A stretch of 64,000 nt of DNA from Amaranthus tricolor. Taxonomy: Eukaryota; Streptophyta; Magnoliopsida; Caryophyllales; Amaranthaceae. The stretch is taken from assembly GCF_026212465.1 (NCBI RefSeq), contig NC_080053.1:9470815-9534814 (forward strand). Direction: 5' to 3'. Made by a program: the position numbers and the translations under genes. The notes beneath the pieces were generated by a model. The model was given only the letters and a program-made list of their open reading frames with translations. It searched no databases and was not told where the DNA came from. Shown here piece by piece: positions 9,746 to 22,403 of this stretch; the stretch's first letter is position 1, and every line of letters begins with the position of its first letter.

Positions 9746-10300
9746 TTTTCCCTCCTTTTTTTTTTTTATTTTTCTTATCTGTTTCCGCTGCACTTGAGCA
9801 AAAGGCATTTCAGTGGTTATCGTAGTATACTCCATGGAAGTAATTTTATTTATAAAAATATAACTCGCAACCGGGTCCCGACCTCGAATTTACGGGCACT
9901 CGAAAGATAGGACCCGTCGAGGCGGGTCGATGCGCATACGAACGAATTGTCCGAAAGAGGCGTGCGTCGGTGCGTTCGTGTAAGCGGAAATTGCACCGGG
10001 TCCCGTCGGAAGTCCCCGCGGAAGCGCGCCCGGCATGGATGGCCTCTTGATTTCCAAGTGTTGCGCGGATTTCTCAAATATTTTGTCGCTTTTTTGTTGC
10101 GAGTTCACCTGGCTTTTAAAGCCGGCGGACTCTTTTGTGAATCGGACAATACCGGGAGGGTGAAAAACGGTATTTGGGAAGGAGAAGGCTCGAAATAGGG
10201 GTCTCGGCTGCGAATTTACGAGCTTTGGAATGCTCTGGTTTTTTTTTTTTTTTTTTTGGGCGGCATTGCGCATGTAAACAAATTGCTACGGTGAATGAAC

Positions 10301-10420
10301 GGGTGCGATCATACCAGCACTAATGCACCGGATCCCATCAGAACTCCGCAGTTAAGCGTGCTTGGGCGAGAGTAGTACTAGGATGGGTGACCTCCTGGGA
10401 AGTCCTCGTGTTGCACCCCT
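10301..10420 (+). rRNA. 5S rRNA: 5S rRNA, copy 16
   Basis: Consensus sequence. Next gene at 672 bp; spacer type B with 'gagcagaagg', relic at 10643-10743. Confidence 0.97.
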
Positions 10421-10972
10421 TTTTCCCTCCTTTTTTTTTTTAATTTTTCTTATCTGTTTCCGCTGCACTTGAGCAGAAGGCATTTCAGTGGTTATCGTAG
10501 TATACTCCATGGAAGTAATTTTATTTATAAAAATATAACTCGCAACCGGGTCCCGACCTCGAATTTACGGGCACTCGAAAGATAGGACCCGTCGAGGCGG
10601 GTCGATGCGCATACGAACGAATTGTCCGAAAGAGGCGTGCGTCGGTGCGTTCGTGTAAGCGGAAATTGCACCGGGTCCCGTCGGAAGTCCCCGCGGAAGC
10701 GCGCCCGGCATGGATGGCCTCTTGATTTCCAAGTGTTGCGCGGATTTCTCAAATATTTTGTCGCTTTTTTGTTGCGAGTTCACCTGGCTTTTAAAGCCGG
10801 CGGACTCTTTTGTGAATCGGACAATACCGGGAGGGTGAAAAACGGTATTTGGGAAGGAGAAGGCTCGAAATAGGGGTCTCGGCTGCGAATTTACGAGCTT
10901 TGGAATGCTCTGGTTTTTTTTTTTTTTTTGGGCGGCATTGCGCATGTAAACAAATTGCTACGGTGAATGAAC

Positions 10973-11092
10973 GGGTGCGATCATACCAGCACTAATGCAC
11001 CGGATCCCATCAGAACTCCGCAGTTAAGCGTGCTTGGGCGAGAGTAGTACTAGGATGGGTGACCTCCTGGGAAGTCCTCGTGTTGCACCCCT
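10973..11092 (+). rRNA. 5S rRNA: 5S rRNA, copy 17
   Basis: Consensus sequence. Next gene at 671 bp; spacer type A, relic at 11314-11414. Confidence 0.97.
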
Positions 11093-11643
11093 TTTTCCCT
11101 CCTTTTTTTTTTTATTTTTCTTATCTGTTTCCGCTGCACTTGAGCAAAAGGCATTTCAGTGGTTATCGTAGTATACTCCATGGAAGTAATTTTATTTATA
11201 AAAATATAACTCGCAACCGGGTCCCGACCTCGAATTTACGGGCACTCGAAAGATAGGACCCGTCGAGGCGGGTCGATGCGCATACGAACGAATTGTCCGA
11301 AAGAGGCGTGCGTCGGTGCGTTCGTGTAAGCGGAAATTGCACCGGGTCCCGTCGGAAGTCCCCGCGGAAGCGCGCCCGGCATGGATGGCCTCTTGATTTC
11401 CAAGTGTTGCGCGGATTTCTTAAATATTTTGTCGCTTTTTTGTTGAAAGTTCACCTGGCTTTTAAAGCCGGCGGACTCTTTTGTGAATCGGACAATACCG
11501 GGAGGGTGAAAAACGGTATTTGGGAAGGAGAAGGCTCGAAATTGGGGTCTCGGCTGCGAATTTACGAGCTTTGGAATGCTCTGGTTTTTTTTTTTTTTTT
11601 GGGCGGCATTGCGCATGTAAACAAATTGCTACGGTGAATGAAC

Positions 11644-11763
11644 GGGTGCGATCATACCAGCACTAATGCACCGGATCCCATCAGAACTCCGCAGTTAAGC
11701 GTGCTTGGGCGAGAGTAGTACTAGGATGGGTGACCTCCTGGGAAGTCCTCGTGTTGCACCCCT
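11644..11763 (+). rRNA. 5S rRNA: 5S rRNA, copy 18
   Basis: Consensus sequence. Next gene at 672 bp; spacer type A with rare bases A12046 and A12127, relic at 11986-12086. Confidence 0.97.
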
Positions 11764-12315
11764 TTTTCCCTCCTTTTTTTTTTTTATTTTTCTTATCTGT
11801 TTCCGCTGCACTTGAGCAAAAGGCATTTCAGTGGTTATCGTAGTATACTCCATGGAAGTAATTTTATTTATAAAAATATAACTCGCAACCGGGTCCCGAC
11901 CTCGAATTTACGGGCACTCGAAAGATAGGACCCGTCGAGGCGGGTCGATGCGCATACGAACGAATTGTCCGAAAGAGGCGTGCGTCGGTGCGTTCGTGTA
12001 AGCGGAAATTGCACCGGGTCCCGTCGGAAGTCCCCGCGGAAGCGCACCCGGCATGGATGGCCTCTTGATTTCCAAGTGTTGCGCGGATTTCTTAAATATT
12101 TTGTCGCTTTTTTGTTGAAAGTTCACATGGCTTTTAAAGCCGGCGGACTCTTTTGTGAATCGGACAATACCGGGAGGGTGAAAAACGGTATTTGGGAAGG
12201 AGAAGGCTCGAAATTGGGGTCTCGGCTGCGAATTTACGAGCTTTGGAATGCTCTGGTTTTTTTTTTTTTTTTGGGCGGCATTGCGCATGTAAACAAATTG
12301 CTACGGTGAATGAAC

Positions 12316-12435
12316 GGGTGCGATCATACCAGCACTAATGCACCGGATCCCATCAGAACTCCGCAGTTAAGCGTGCTTGGGCGAGAGTAGTACTAGGATG
12401 GGTGACCTCCTGGGAAGTCCTCGTGTTGCACCCCT
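12316..12435 (+). rRNA. 5S rRNA: 5S rRNA, copy 19
   Basis: Consensus sequence. Next gene at 672 bp; spacer type A, relic at 12657-12757. Confidence 0.97.
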
Positions 12436-12987
12436 TTTTCCCTCCTTTTTTTTTTTATTTTTCTTATCTGTTTCCGCTGCACTTGAGCAAAAGGCATTTC
12501 AGTGGTTATCGTAGTATACTCCATGGAAGTAATTTTATTTATAAAAATATAACTCGCAACCGGGTCCCGACCTCGAATTTACGGGCACTCGAAAGATAGG
12601 ACCCGTCGAGGCGGGTCGATGCGCATACGAACGAATTGTCCGAAAGAGGCGTGCGTCGGTGCGTTCGTGTAAGCGGAAATTGCACCGGGTCCCGTCGGAA
12701 GTCCCCGCGGAAGCGCGCCCGGCATGGATGGCCTCTTGATTTCCAAGTGTTGCGCGGATTTCTTAAATATTTTGTCGCTTTTTTGTTGAAAGTTCACCTG
12801 GCTTTTAAAGCCGGCGGACTCTTTTGTGAATCGGACAATACCGGGAGGGTGAAAAACGGTATTTGGGAAGGAGAAGGCTCGAAATTGGGGTCTCGGCTGC
12901 GAATTTACGAGCTTTGGAATGCTCTGGTTTTTTTTTTTTTTTTTGGGCGGCATTGCGCATGTAAACAAATTGCTACGGTGAATGAAC

Positions 12988-13107
12988 GGGTGCGATCATA
13001 CCAGCACTAATGCACCGGATCCCATCAGAACTCCGCAGTTAAGCGTGCTTGGGCGAGAGTAGTACTAGGATGGGTGACCTCCTGGGAAGTCCTCGTGTTG
13101 CACCCTT
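12988..13107 (+). rRNA. 5S rRNA: 5S rRNA, copy 20 (C119T)
   Basis: C119T lies outside the helix I pairs and lengthens the terminator T run to six. Next gene at 674 bp; spacer type B, relic at 13329-13429. Confidence 0.97.
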
Positions 13108-13661
13108 TTTTCCCTCCTTTTTTTTTTTATTTTTCTTATCTGTTTCCGCTGCACTTGAGCAAAAGGCATTTCAGTGGTTATCGTAGTATACTCCATGGAA
13201 GTAATTTTATTTATAAAAATATAACTCGCAACCGGGTCCCGACCTCGAATTTACGGGCACTCGAAAGATAGGACCCGTCGAGGCGGGTCGATGCGCATAC
13301 GAACGAATTGTCCGAAAGAGGCGTGCGTCGGTGCGTTCGTGTAAGCGGAAATTGCACCGGGTCCCGTCGGAAGTCCCCGCGGAAGCGCGCCCGGCATGGA
13401 TGGCCTCTTGATTTCCAAGTGTTGCGCGGATTTCTCAAATATTTTGTCGCTTTTTTGTTGCGAGTTCACCTGGCTTTTAAAGCCGGCGGACTCTTTTGTG
13501 AATCGGACAATACCGGGAGGGTGAAAAACGGTATTTGGGAAGGAGAAGGCTCGAAATAGGGGTCTCGGCTGCGAATTTACGAGCTTTGGAATGCTCTGGT
13601 TTTTTTTTTTTTTTTTTTGGGCGGCATTGCGCATGTAAACAAATTGCTACGGTGAATGAAC

Positions 13662-13781
13662 GGGTGCGATCATACCAGCACTAATGCACCGGATCCCATC
13701 AGAACTCCGCAGTTAAGCGTGCTTGGGCGAGAGTAGTACTAGGATGGGTGACCTCCTGGGAAGTCCTCGTGTTGCACCCCT
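13662..13781 (+). rRNA. 5S rRNA: 5S rRNA, copy 21
   Basis: Consensus sequence. Next gene at 672 bp; spacer type B with 'gagcagaagg', relic at 14004-14104. Confidence 0.97.
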
Positions 13782-14333
13782 TTTTCCCTCCTTTTTTTTT
13801 TTAATTTTTCTTATCTGTTTCCGCTGCACTTGAGCAGAAGGCATTTCAGTGGTTATCGTAGTATACTCCATGGAAGTAATTTTATTTATAAAAATATAAC
13901 TCGCAACCGGGTCCCGACCTCGAATTTACGGGCACTCGAAAGATAGGACCCGTCGAGGCGGGTCGATGCGCATACGAACGAATTGTCCGAAAGAGGCGTG
14001 CGTCGGTGCGTTCGTGTAAGCGGAAATTGCACCGGGTCCCGTCGGAAGTCCCCGCGGAAGCGCGCCCGGCATGGATGGCCTCTTGATTTCCAAGTGTTGC
14101 GCGGATTTCTCAAATATTTTGTCGCTTTTTTGTTGCGAGTTCACCTGGCTTTTAAAGCCGGCGGACTCTTTTGTGAATCGGACAATACCGGGAGGGTGAA
14201 AAACGGTATTTGGGAAGGAGAAGGCTCGAAATAGGGGTCTCGGCTGCGAATTTACGAGCTTTGGAATGCTCTGGTTTTTTTTTTTTTTTTGGGCGGCATT
14301 GCGCATGTAAACAAATTGCTACGGTGAATGAAC

Positions 14334-14453
14334 GGGTGCGATCATACCAGCACTAATGCACCGGATCCCATCAGAACTCCGCAGTTAAGCGTGCTTGGGC
14401 GAGAGTAGTACTAGGATGGGTGACCTCCTGGGAAGTCCTCGTGTTGCACCCCT
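14334..14453 (+). rRNA. 5S rRNA: 5S rRNA, copy 22
   Basis: Consensus sequence. Next gene at 671 bp; spacer type A, relic at 14675-14775. Confidence 0.97.
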
Positions 14454-15004
14454 TTTTCCCTCCTTTTTTTTTTTATTTTTCTTATCTGTTTCCGCTGCAC
14501 TTGAGCAAAAGGCATTTCAGTGGTTATCGTAGTATACTCCATGGAAGTAATTTTATTTATAAAAATATAACTCGCAACCGGGTCCCGACCTCGAATTTAC
14601 GGGCACTCGAAAGATAGGACCCGTCGAGGCGGGTCGATGCGCATACGAACGAATTGTCCGAAAGAGGCGTGCGTCGGTGCGTTCGTGTAAGCGGAAATTG
14701 CACCGGGTCCCGTCGGAAGTCCCCGCGGAAGCGCGCCCGGCATGGATGGCCTCTTGATTTCCAAGTGTTGCGCGGATTTCTTAAATATTTTGTCGCTTTT
14801 TTGTTGAAAGTTCACCTGGCTTTTAAAGCCGGCGGACTCTTTTGTGAATCGGACAATACCGGGAGGGTGAAAAACGGTATTTGGGAAGGAGAAGGCTCGA
14901 AATTGGGGTCTCGGCTGCGAATTTACGAGCTTTGGAATGCTCTGGTTTTTTTTTTTTTTTTGGGCGGCATTGCGCATGTAAACAAATTGCTACGGTGAAT
15001 GAAC

Positions 15005-15124
15005 GGGTGCGATCATACCAGCACTAATGCACCGGATCCCATCAGAACTCCGCAGTTAAGCGTGCTTGGGCGAGAGTAGTACTAGGATGGGTGACCTCCT
15101 GGGAAGTCCTCGTGTTGCACCCCT
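15005..15124 (+). rRNA. 5S rRNA: 5S rRNA, copy 23
   Basis: Consensus sequence. Next gene at 673 bp; spacer type A with rare bases A15407 and A15488, relic at 15347-15447. Confidence 0.97.
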
Positions 15125-15677
15125 TTTTCCCTCCTTTTTTTTTTTTATTTTTCTTATCTGTTTCCGCTGCACTTGAGCAAAAGGCATTTCAGTGGTTATC
15201 GTAGTATACTCCATGGAAGTAATTTTATTTATAAAAATATAACTCGCAACCGGGTCCCGACCTCGAATTTACGGGCACTCGAAAGATAGGACCCGTCGAG
15301 GCGGGTCGATGCGCATACGAACGAATTGTCCGAAAGAGGCGTGCGTCGGTGCGTTCGTGTAAGCGGAAATTGCACCGGGTCCCGTCGGAAGTCCCCGCGG
15401 AAGCGCACCCGGCATGGATGGCCTCTTGATTTCCAAGTGTTGCGCGGATTTCTTAAATATTTTGTCGCTTTTTTGTTGAAAGTTCACATGGCTTTTAAAG
15501 CCGGCGGACTCTTTTGTGAATCGGACAATACCGGGAGGGTGAAAAACGGTATTTGGGAAGGAGAAGGCTCGAAATTGGGGTCTCGGCTGCGAATTTACGA
15601 GCTTTGGAATGCTCTGGTTTTTTTTTTTTTTTTTGGGCGGCATTGCGCATGTAAACAAATTGCTACGGTGAATGAAC

Positions 15678-15797
15678 GGGTGCGATCATACCAGCACTAA
15701 TGCACCGGATCCCATCAGAACTCCGCAGTTAAGCGTGCTTGGGCGAGAGTAGTACTAGGATGGGTGACCTCCTGGGAAGTCCTCGTGTTGCACCCCT
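15678..15797 (+). rRNA. 5S rRNA: 5S rRNA, copy 24
   Basis: Consensus sequence. Next gene at 671 bp; spacer type A, relic at 16019-16119. Confidence 0.97.
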
Positions 15798-16348
15798 TTT
15801 TCCCTCCTTTTTTTTTTTATTTTTCTTATCTGTTTCCGCTGCACTTGAGCAAAAGGCATTTCAGTGGTTATCGTAGTATACTCCATGGAAGTAATTTTAT
15901 TTATAAAAATATAACTCGCAACCGGGTCCCGACCTCGAATTTACGGGCACTCGAAAGATAGGACCCGTCGAGGCGGGTCGATGCGCATACGAACGAATTG
16001 TCCGAAAGAGGCGTGCGTCGGTGCGTTCGTGTAAGCGGAAATTGCACCGGGTCCCGTCGGAAGTCCCCGCGGAAGCGCGCCCGGCATGGATGGCCTCTTG
16101 ATTTCCAAGTGTTGCGCGGATTTCTTAAATATTTTGTCGCTTTTTTGTTGAAAGTTCACCTGGCTTTTAAAGCCGGCGGACTCTTTTGTGAATCGGACAA
16201 TACCGGGAGGGTGAAAAACGGTATTTGGGAAGGAGAAGGCTCGAAATTGGGGTCTCGGCTGCGAATTTACGAGCTTTGGAATGCTCTGGTTTTTTTTTTT
16301 TTTTTGGGCGGCATTGCGCATGTAAACAAATTGCTACGGTGAATGAAC

Positions 16349-16468
16349 GGGTGCGATCATACCAGCACTAATGCACCGGATCCCATCAGAACTCCGCAGT
16401 TAAGCGTGCTTGGGCGAGAGTAGTACTAGGATGGGTGACCTCCTGGGAAGTCCTCGTGTTGCACCCTT
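16349..16468 (+). rRNA. 5S rRNA: 5S rRNA, copy 25 (C119T)
   Basis: C119T, as in copy 20 five units earlier. Next gene at 672 bp; first type C spacer, relic at 16690-16790. Confidence 0.97.
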
Positions 16469-17020
16469 TTTTCCCTCCTTTTTTTTTTTATTTTTCTTAT
16501 CTGTTTCCGCTGCACTTGAGCAAAAGGCATTTCAGTGGTTATCGTAGTATACTCCATGGAAGTAATTTTATTTATAAAAATATAACTCGCAACCGGGTCC
16601 CGACCTCGAATTTACGGGCACTCGAAAGATAGGACCCGTCGAGGCGGGTCGATGCGCATACGAACGAATTGTCCGAAAGAGGCGTGCGTCGGTGCGTTCG
16701 TGTAAGCGGAAATTGCACCGGGTCCCGTCGGAAGTCCCCGCGGAAGCGCGCCCGGCATGGATGGCCTCTTGATTTCCAAGTGTTGCGCGGATTTCTTAAA
16801 TATTTTGTCGCTTTTTTGTTGCGAGTTCACCTGGCTTTTAAAGCCGGCGGACTCTTTTGTGAATCGGACAATACCGGGAGGGTGAAAAACGGTATTTGGG
16901 AAGGAGAAGGCTCGAAATTGGACTCTCGGCTGCGAATTTACGAGCTTTGGAATGCTCTGGTTTTTTTTTTTTTTTTTGGGCGGCATTGCGCATGTAAACA
17001 AATTGCTACGGTGAATGAAC

Positions 17021-17140
17021 GGGTGCGATCATACCAGCACTAATGCACCGGATCCCATCAGAACTCCGCAGTTAAGCGTGCTTGGGCGAGAGTAGTACTA
17101 GGATGGGTGACCTCCTGGGAAGTCCTCGTGTTGCACCCGT
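17021..17140 (+). rRNA. 5S rRNA: 5S rRNA, copy 26 (C119G)
   Basis: C119G (17139) is the only G at this base in the window. Next gene at 672 bp; spacer type A with A to G at 17378 in the relic, relic at 17363-17463. Confidence 0.97.
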
Positions 17141-17692
17141 TTTTCCCTCCTTTTTTTTTTTTATTTTTCTTATCTGTTTCCGCTGCACTTGAGCAAAAGG
17201 CATTTCAGTGGTTATCGTAGTATACTCCATGGAAGTAATTTTATTTATAAAAATATAACTCGCAACCGGGTCCCGACCTCGAATTTACGGGCACTCGAAA
17301 GATAGGACCCGTCGAGGCGGGTCGATGCGCATACGAACGAATTGTCCGAAAGAGGCGTGCGTCGGTGCGTTCGTGTAGGCGGAAATTGCACCGGGTCCCG
17401 TCGGAAGTCCCCGCGGAAGCGCGCCCGGCATGGATGGCCTCTTGATTTCCAAGTGTTGCGCGGATTTCTTAAATATTTTGTCGCTTTTTTGTTGAAAGTT
17501 CACCTGGCTTTTAAAGCCGGCGGACTCTTTTGTGAATCGGACAATACCGGGAGGGTGAAAAACGGTATTTGGGAAGGAGAAGGCTCGAAATTGGGGTCTC
17601 GGCTGCGAATTTACGAGCTTTGGAATGCTCTGGTTTTTTTTTTTTTTTTGGGCGGCATTGCGCATGTAAACAAATTGCTACGGTGAATGAAC

Positions 17693-17812
17693 GGGTGCGA
17701 TCATACCAGCACTAATGCACCGGATCCCATCAGAACTCCGCAGTTAAGCGTGCTTGGGCGAGAGTAGTACTAGGATGGGTGACCTCCTGGGAAGTCCTCG
17801 TGTTGCACCCTT
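17693..17812 (+). rRNA. 5S rRNA: 5S rRNA, copy 27 (C119T)
   Basis: C119T. Next gene at 675 bp; spacer type C with 'ctcaaaag', relic at 18035-18135. Confidence 0.97.
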
Positions 17813-18367
17813 TTTTCCCTCCTTTTTTTTTTTTATTTTTCTTATCTGTTTCCGCTGCACTTGAGCAAAAGGCATTTCAGTGGTTATCGTAGTATACTCC
17901 ATGGAAGTAATTTTATTTATAAAAATATAACTCGCAACCGGGTCCCGACCTCGAATTTACGGGCACTCAAAAGATAGGACCCGTCGAGGCGGGTCGATGC
18001 GCATACGAACGAATTGTCCGAAAGAGGCGTGCGTCGGTGCGTTCGTGTAAGCGGAAATTGCACCGGGTCCCGTCGGAAGTCCCCGCGGAAGCGCGCCCGG
18101 CATGGATGGCCTCTTGATTTCCAAGTGTTGCGCGGATTTCTTAAATATTTTGTCGCTTTTTTGTTGCGAGTTCACCTGGCTTTTAAAGCCGGCGGACTCT
18201 TTTGTGAATCGGACAATACCGGGAGGGTGAAAAACGGTATTTGGGAAGGAGAAGGCTCGAAATTGGACTCTCGGCTGCGAATTTACGAGCTTTGGAATGC
18301 TCTGGTTTTTTTTTTTTTTTTTTTGGGCGGCATTGCGCATGTAAACAAATTGCTACGGTGAATGAAC

Positions 18368-18487
18368 GGGTGCGATCATACCAGCACTAATGCACCGGAT
18401 CCCATCAGAACTCCGCAGTTAAGCGTGCTTGGGCGAGAGTAGTACTAGGATGGGTGACCTCCTGGGAAGTCCTCGTGTTGCACCCTT
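18368..18487 (+). rRNA. 5S rRNA: 5S rRNA, copy 28 (C119T)
   Basis: C119T. Next gene at 673 bp; spacer type C, relic at 18709-18809. Confidence 0.97.
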
Positions 18488-19040
18488 TTTTCCCTCCTTT
18501 TTTTTTTTATTTTTCTTATCTGTTTCCGCTGCACTTGAGCAAAAGGCATTTCAGTGGTTATCGTAGTATACTCCATGGAAGTAATTTTATTTATAAAAAT
18601 ATAACTCGCAACCGGGTCCCGACCTCGAATTTACGGGCACTCGAAAGATAGGACCCGTCGAGGCGGGTCGATGCGCATACGAACGAATTGTCCGAAAGAG
18701 GCGTGCGTCGGTGCGTTCGTGTAAGCGGAAATTGCACCGGGTCCCGTCGGAAGTCCCCGCGGAAGCGCGCCCGGCATGGATGGCCTCTTGATTTCCAAGT
18801 GTTGCGCGGATTTCTTAAATATTTTGTCGCTTTTTTGTTGCGAGTTCACCTGGCTTTTAAAGCCGGCGGACTCTTTTGTGAATCGGACAATACCGGGAGG
18901 GTGAAAAACGGTATTTGGGAAGGAGAAGGCTCGAAATTGGACTCTCGGCTGCGAATTTACGAGCTTTGGAATGCTCTGGTTTTTTTTTTTTTTTTTTGGG
19001 CGGCATTGCGCATGTAAACAAATTGCTACGGTGAATGAAC

Positions 19041-19160
19041 GGGTGCGATCATACCAGCACTAATGCACCGGATCCCATCAGAACTCCGCAGTTAAGCGTG
19101 CTTGGGCGAGAGTAGTACTAGGATGGGTGACCTCCTGGGAAGTCCTCGTGTTGCACCCCT
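19041..19160 (+). rRNA. 5S rRNA: 5S rRNA, copy 29
   Basis: Consensus sequence. Next gene at 672 bp; spacer type A, relic at 19383-19483. Confidence 0.97.
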
Positions 19161-19712
19161 TTTTCCCTCCTTTTTTTTTTTTATTTTTCTTATCTGTTTC
19201 CGCTGCACTTGAGCAAAAGGCATTTCAGTGGTTATCGTAGTATACTCCATGGAAGTAATTTTATTTATAAAAATATAACTCGCAACCGGGTCCCGACCTC
19301 GAATTTACGGGCACTCGAAAGATAGGACCCGTCGAGGCGGGTCGATGCGCATACGAACGAATTGTCCGAAAGAGGCGTGCGTCGGTGCGTTCGTGTAAGC
19401 GGAAATTGCACCGGGTCCCGTCGGAAGTCCCCGCGGAAGCGCGCCCGGCATGGATGGCCTCTTGATTTCCAAGTGTTGCGCGGATTTCTTAAATATTTTG
19501 TCGCTTTTTTGTTGAAAGTTCACCTGGCTTTTAAAGCCGGCGGACTCTTTTGTGAATCGGACAATACCGGGAGGGTGAAAAACGGTATTTGGGAAGGAGA
19601 AGGCTCGAAATTGGGGTCTCGGCTGCGAATTTACGAGCTTTGGAATGCTCTGGTTTTTTTTTTTTTTTTGGGCGGCATTGCGCATGTAAACAAATTGCTA
19701 CGGTGAATGAAC

Positions 19713-19832
19713 GGGTGCGATCATACCAGCACTAATGCACCGGATCCCATCAGAACTCCGCAGTTAAGCGTGCTTGGGCGAGAGTAGTACTAGGATGGGT
19801 GACCTCCTGGGAAGTCCTCGTGTTGCACCCTT
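19713..19832 (+). rRNA. 5S rRNA: 5S rRNA, copy 30 (C119T)
   Basis: C119T. Next gene at 671 bp; spacer type A in its second half but with the 'ctcaaaag' typical of C units in its first, and G to A at 20318; relic at 20054-20154. Confidence 0.97.
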
Positions 19833-20383
19833 TTTTCCCTCCTTTTTTTTTTTATTTTTCTTATCTGTTTCCGCTGCACTTGAGCAAAAGGCATTTCAGT
19901 GGTTATCGTAGTATACTCCATGGAAGTAATTTTATTTATAAAAATATAACTCGCAACCGGGTCCCGACCTCGAATTTACGGGCACTCAAAAGATAGGACC
20001 CGTCGAGGCGGGTCGATGCGCATACGAACGAATTGTCCGAAAGAGGCGTGCGTCGGTGCGTTCGTGTAAGCGGAAATTGCACCGGGTCCCGTCGGAAGTC
20101 CCCGCGGAAGCGCGCCCGGCATGGATGGCCTCTTGATTTCCAAGTGTTGCGCGGATTTCTTAAATATTTTGTCGCTTTTTTGTTGAAAGTTCACCTGGCT
20201 TTTAAAGCCGGCGGACTCTTTTGTGAATCGGACAATACCGGGAGGGTGAAAAACGGTATTTGGGAAGGAGAAGGCTCGAAATTGGGGTCTCGGCTGCGAA
20301 TTTACGAGCTTTGGAATACTCTGGTTTTTTTTTTTTTTTTGGGCGGCATTGCGCATGTAAACAAATTGCTACGGTGAATGAAC

Positions 20384-20503
20384 GGGTGCGATCATACCAG
20401 CACTAATGCACCGGATCCCATCAGAACTCCGCAGTTAAGCGTGCTTGGGCGAGAGTAGTACTAGGATGGGTGACCTCCTGGGAAGTCCTCGTGTTGCACC
20501 CTT
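20384..20503 (+). rRNA. 5S rRNA: 5S rRNA, copy 31 (C119T)
   Basis: C119T. Next gene at 674 bp; spacer type C with 'ctcaaaag', relic at 20726-20826. Confidence 0.97.
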
Positions 20504-21057
20504 TTTTCCCTCCTTTTTTTTTTTTATTTTTCTTATCTGTTTCCGCTGCACTTGAGCAAAAGGCATTTCAGTGGTTATCGTAGTATACTCCATGGAAGTA
20601 ATTTTATTTATAAAAATATAACTCGCAACCGGGTCCCGACCTCGAATTTACGGGCACTCAAAAGATAGGACCCGTCGAGGCGGGTCGATGCGCATACGAA
20701 CGAATTGTCCGAAAGAGGCGTGCGTCGGTGCGTTCGTGTAAGCGGAAATTGCACCGGGTCCCGTCGGAAGTCCCCGCGGAAGCGCGCCCGGCATGGATGG
20801 CCTCTTGATTTCCAAGTGTTGCGCGGATTTCTTAAATATTTTGTCGCTTTTTTGTTGCGAGTTCACCTGGCTTTTAAAGCCGGCGGACTCTTTTGTGAAT
20901 CGGACAATACCGGGAGGGTGAAAAACGGTATTTGGGAAGGAGAAGGCTCGAAATTGGACTCTCGGCTGCGAATTTACGAGCTTTGGAATGCTCTGGTTTT
21001 TTTTTTTTTTTTTTGGGCGGCATTGCGCATGTAAACAAATTGCTACGGTGAATGAAC

Positions 21058-21177
21058 GGGTGCGATCATACCAGCACTAATGCACCGGATCCCATCAGAA
21101 CTCCGCAGTTAAGCGTGCTTGGGCGAGAGTAGTACTAGGATGGGTGACCTCCTGGGAAGTCCTCGTGTTGCACCCTT
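21058..21177 (+). rRNA. 5S rRNA: 5S rRNA, copy 32 (C119T)
   Basis: C119T. Next gene at 674 bp; spacer type C, relic at 21399-21499. Confidence 0.97.
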
Positions 21178-21731
21178 TTTTCCCTCCTTTTTTTTTTTAT
21201 TTTTCTTATCTGTTTCCGCTGCACTTGAGCAAAAGGCATTTCAGTGGTTATCGTAGTATACTCCATGGAAGTAATTTTATTTATAAAAATATAACTCGCA
21301 ACCGGGTCCCGACCTCGAATTTACGGGCACTCGAAAGATAGGACCCGTCGAGGCGGGTCGATGCGCATACGAACGAATTGTCCGAAAGAGGCGTGCGTCG
21401 GTGCGTTCGTGTAAGCGGAAATTGCACCGGGTCCCGTCGGAAGTCCCCGCGGAAGCGCGCCCGGCATGGATGGCCTCTTGATTTCCAAGTGTTGCGCGGA
21501 TTTCTTAAATATTTTGTCGCTTTTTTGTTGCGAGTTCACCTGGCTTTTAAAGCCGGCGGACTCTTTTGTGAATCGGACAATACCGGGAGGGTGAAAAACG
21601 GTATTTGGGAAGGAGAAGGCTCGAAATTGGACTCTCGGCTGCGAATTTACGAGCTTTGGAATGCTCTGGTTTTTTTTTTTTTTTTTTTGGGCGGCATTGC
21701 GCATGTAAACAAATTGCTACGGTGAATGAAC

Positions 21732-21851
21732 GGGTGCGATCATACCAGCACTAATGCACCGGATCCCATCAGAACTCCGCAGTTAAGCGTGCTTGGGCGA
21801 GAGTAGTACTAGGATGGGTGACCTCCTGGGAAGTCCTCGTGTTGCACCCCT
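21732..21851 (+). rRNA. 5S rRNA: 5S rRNA, copy 33
   Basis: Consensus sequence. Next gene at 672 bp; spacer type A, relic at 22074-22174. Confidence 0.97.
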
Positions 21852-22403
21852 TTTTCCCTCCTTTTTTTTTTTTATTTTTCTTATCTGTTTCCGCTGCACT
21901 TGAGCAAAAGGCATTTCAGTGGTTATCGTAGTATACTCCATGGAAGTAATTTTATTTATAAAAATATAACTCGCAACCGGGTCCCGACCTCGAATTTACG
22001 GGCACTCGAAAGATAGGACCCGTCGAGGCGGGTCGATGCGCATACGAACGAATTGTCCGAAAGAGGCGTGCGTCGGTGCGTTCGTGTAAGCGGAAATTGC
22101 ACCGGGTCCCGTCGGAAGTCCCCGCGGAAGCGCGCCCGGCATGGATGGCCTCTTGATTTCCAAGTGTTGCGCGGATTTCTTAAATATTTTGTCGCTTTTT
22201 TGTTGAAAGTTCACCTGGCTTTTAAAGCCGGCGGACTCTTTTGTGAATCGGACAATACCGGGAGGGTGAAAAACGGTATTTGGGAAGGAGAAGGCTCGAA
22301 ATTGGGGTCTCGGCTGCGAATTTACGAGCTTTGGAATGCTCTGGTTTTTTTTTTTTTTTTGGGCGGCATTGCGCATGTAAACAAATTGCTACGGTGAATG
22401 AAC

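Larger units (their letters stand above)
9768..13107 (+). repeat. Five-unit higher-order repeat, second round
   Basis: This block holds spacers B, B, A, A-variant, A. Its fourth spacer has two rare bases, A at 12046 (CpG to CpA in the relic) and A at 12127. Its last gene has C119T. All of these recur exactly 3,361 bp further on. The left edge is set by the differing T-tract length after the gene at 9626, so it is approximate. Confidence 0.8.
6269..16348 (+). repeat. Zone of mixed A and B spacers in a five-unit higher-order repeat
   Basis: Spacers follow the order B-like, B, A, variable, A three times. Relics at 6610, 9968 and 13329 start the three rounds. Units 7281, 10643 and 14004 share 'gagcagaagg' and an extra A after the T tract. 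The period is about 3,361 bp. The second and third rounds agree closely, and the first is more diverged. Confidence 0.8.
13129..16468 (+). repeat. Five-unit higher-order repeat, third round
   Basis: This is the partner of the preceding block. The rare bases fall at 15407 and 15488, and the C119T gene is the one at 16349. The two blocks differ in T-tract lengths but I saw no other difference in the diagnostic sites. Confidence 0.8.
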
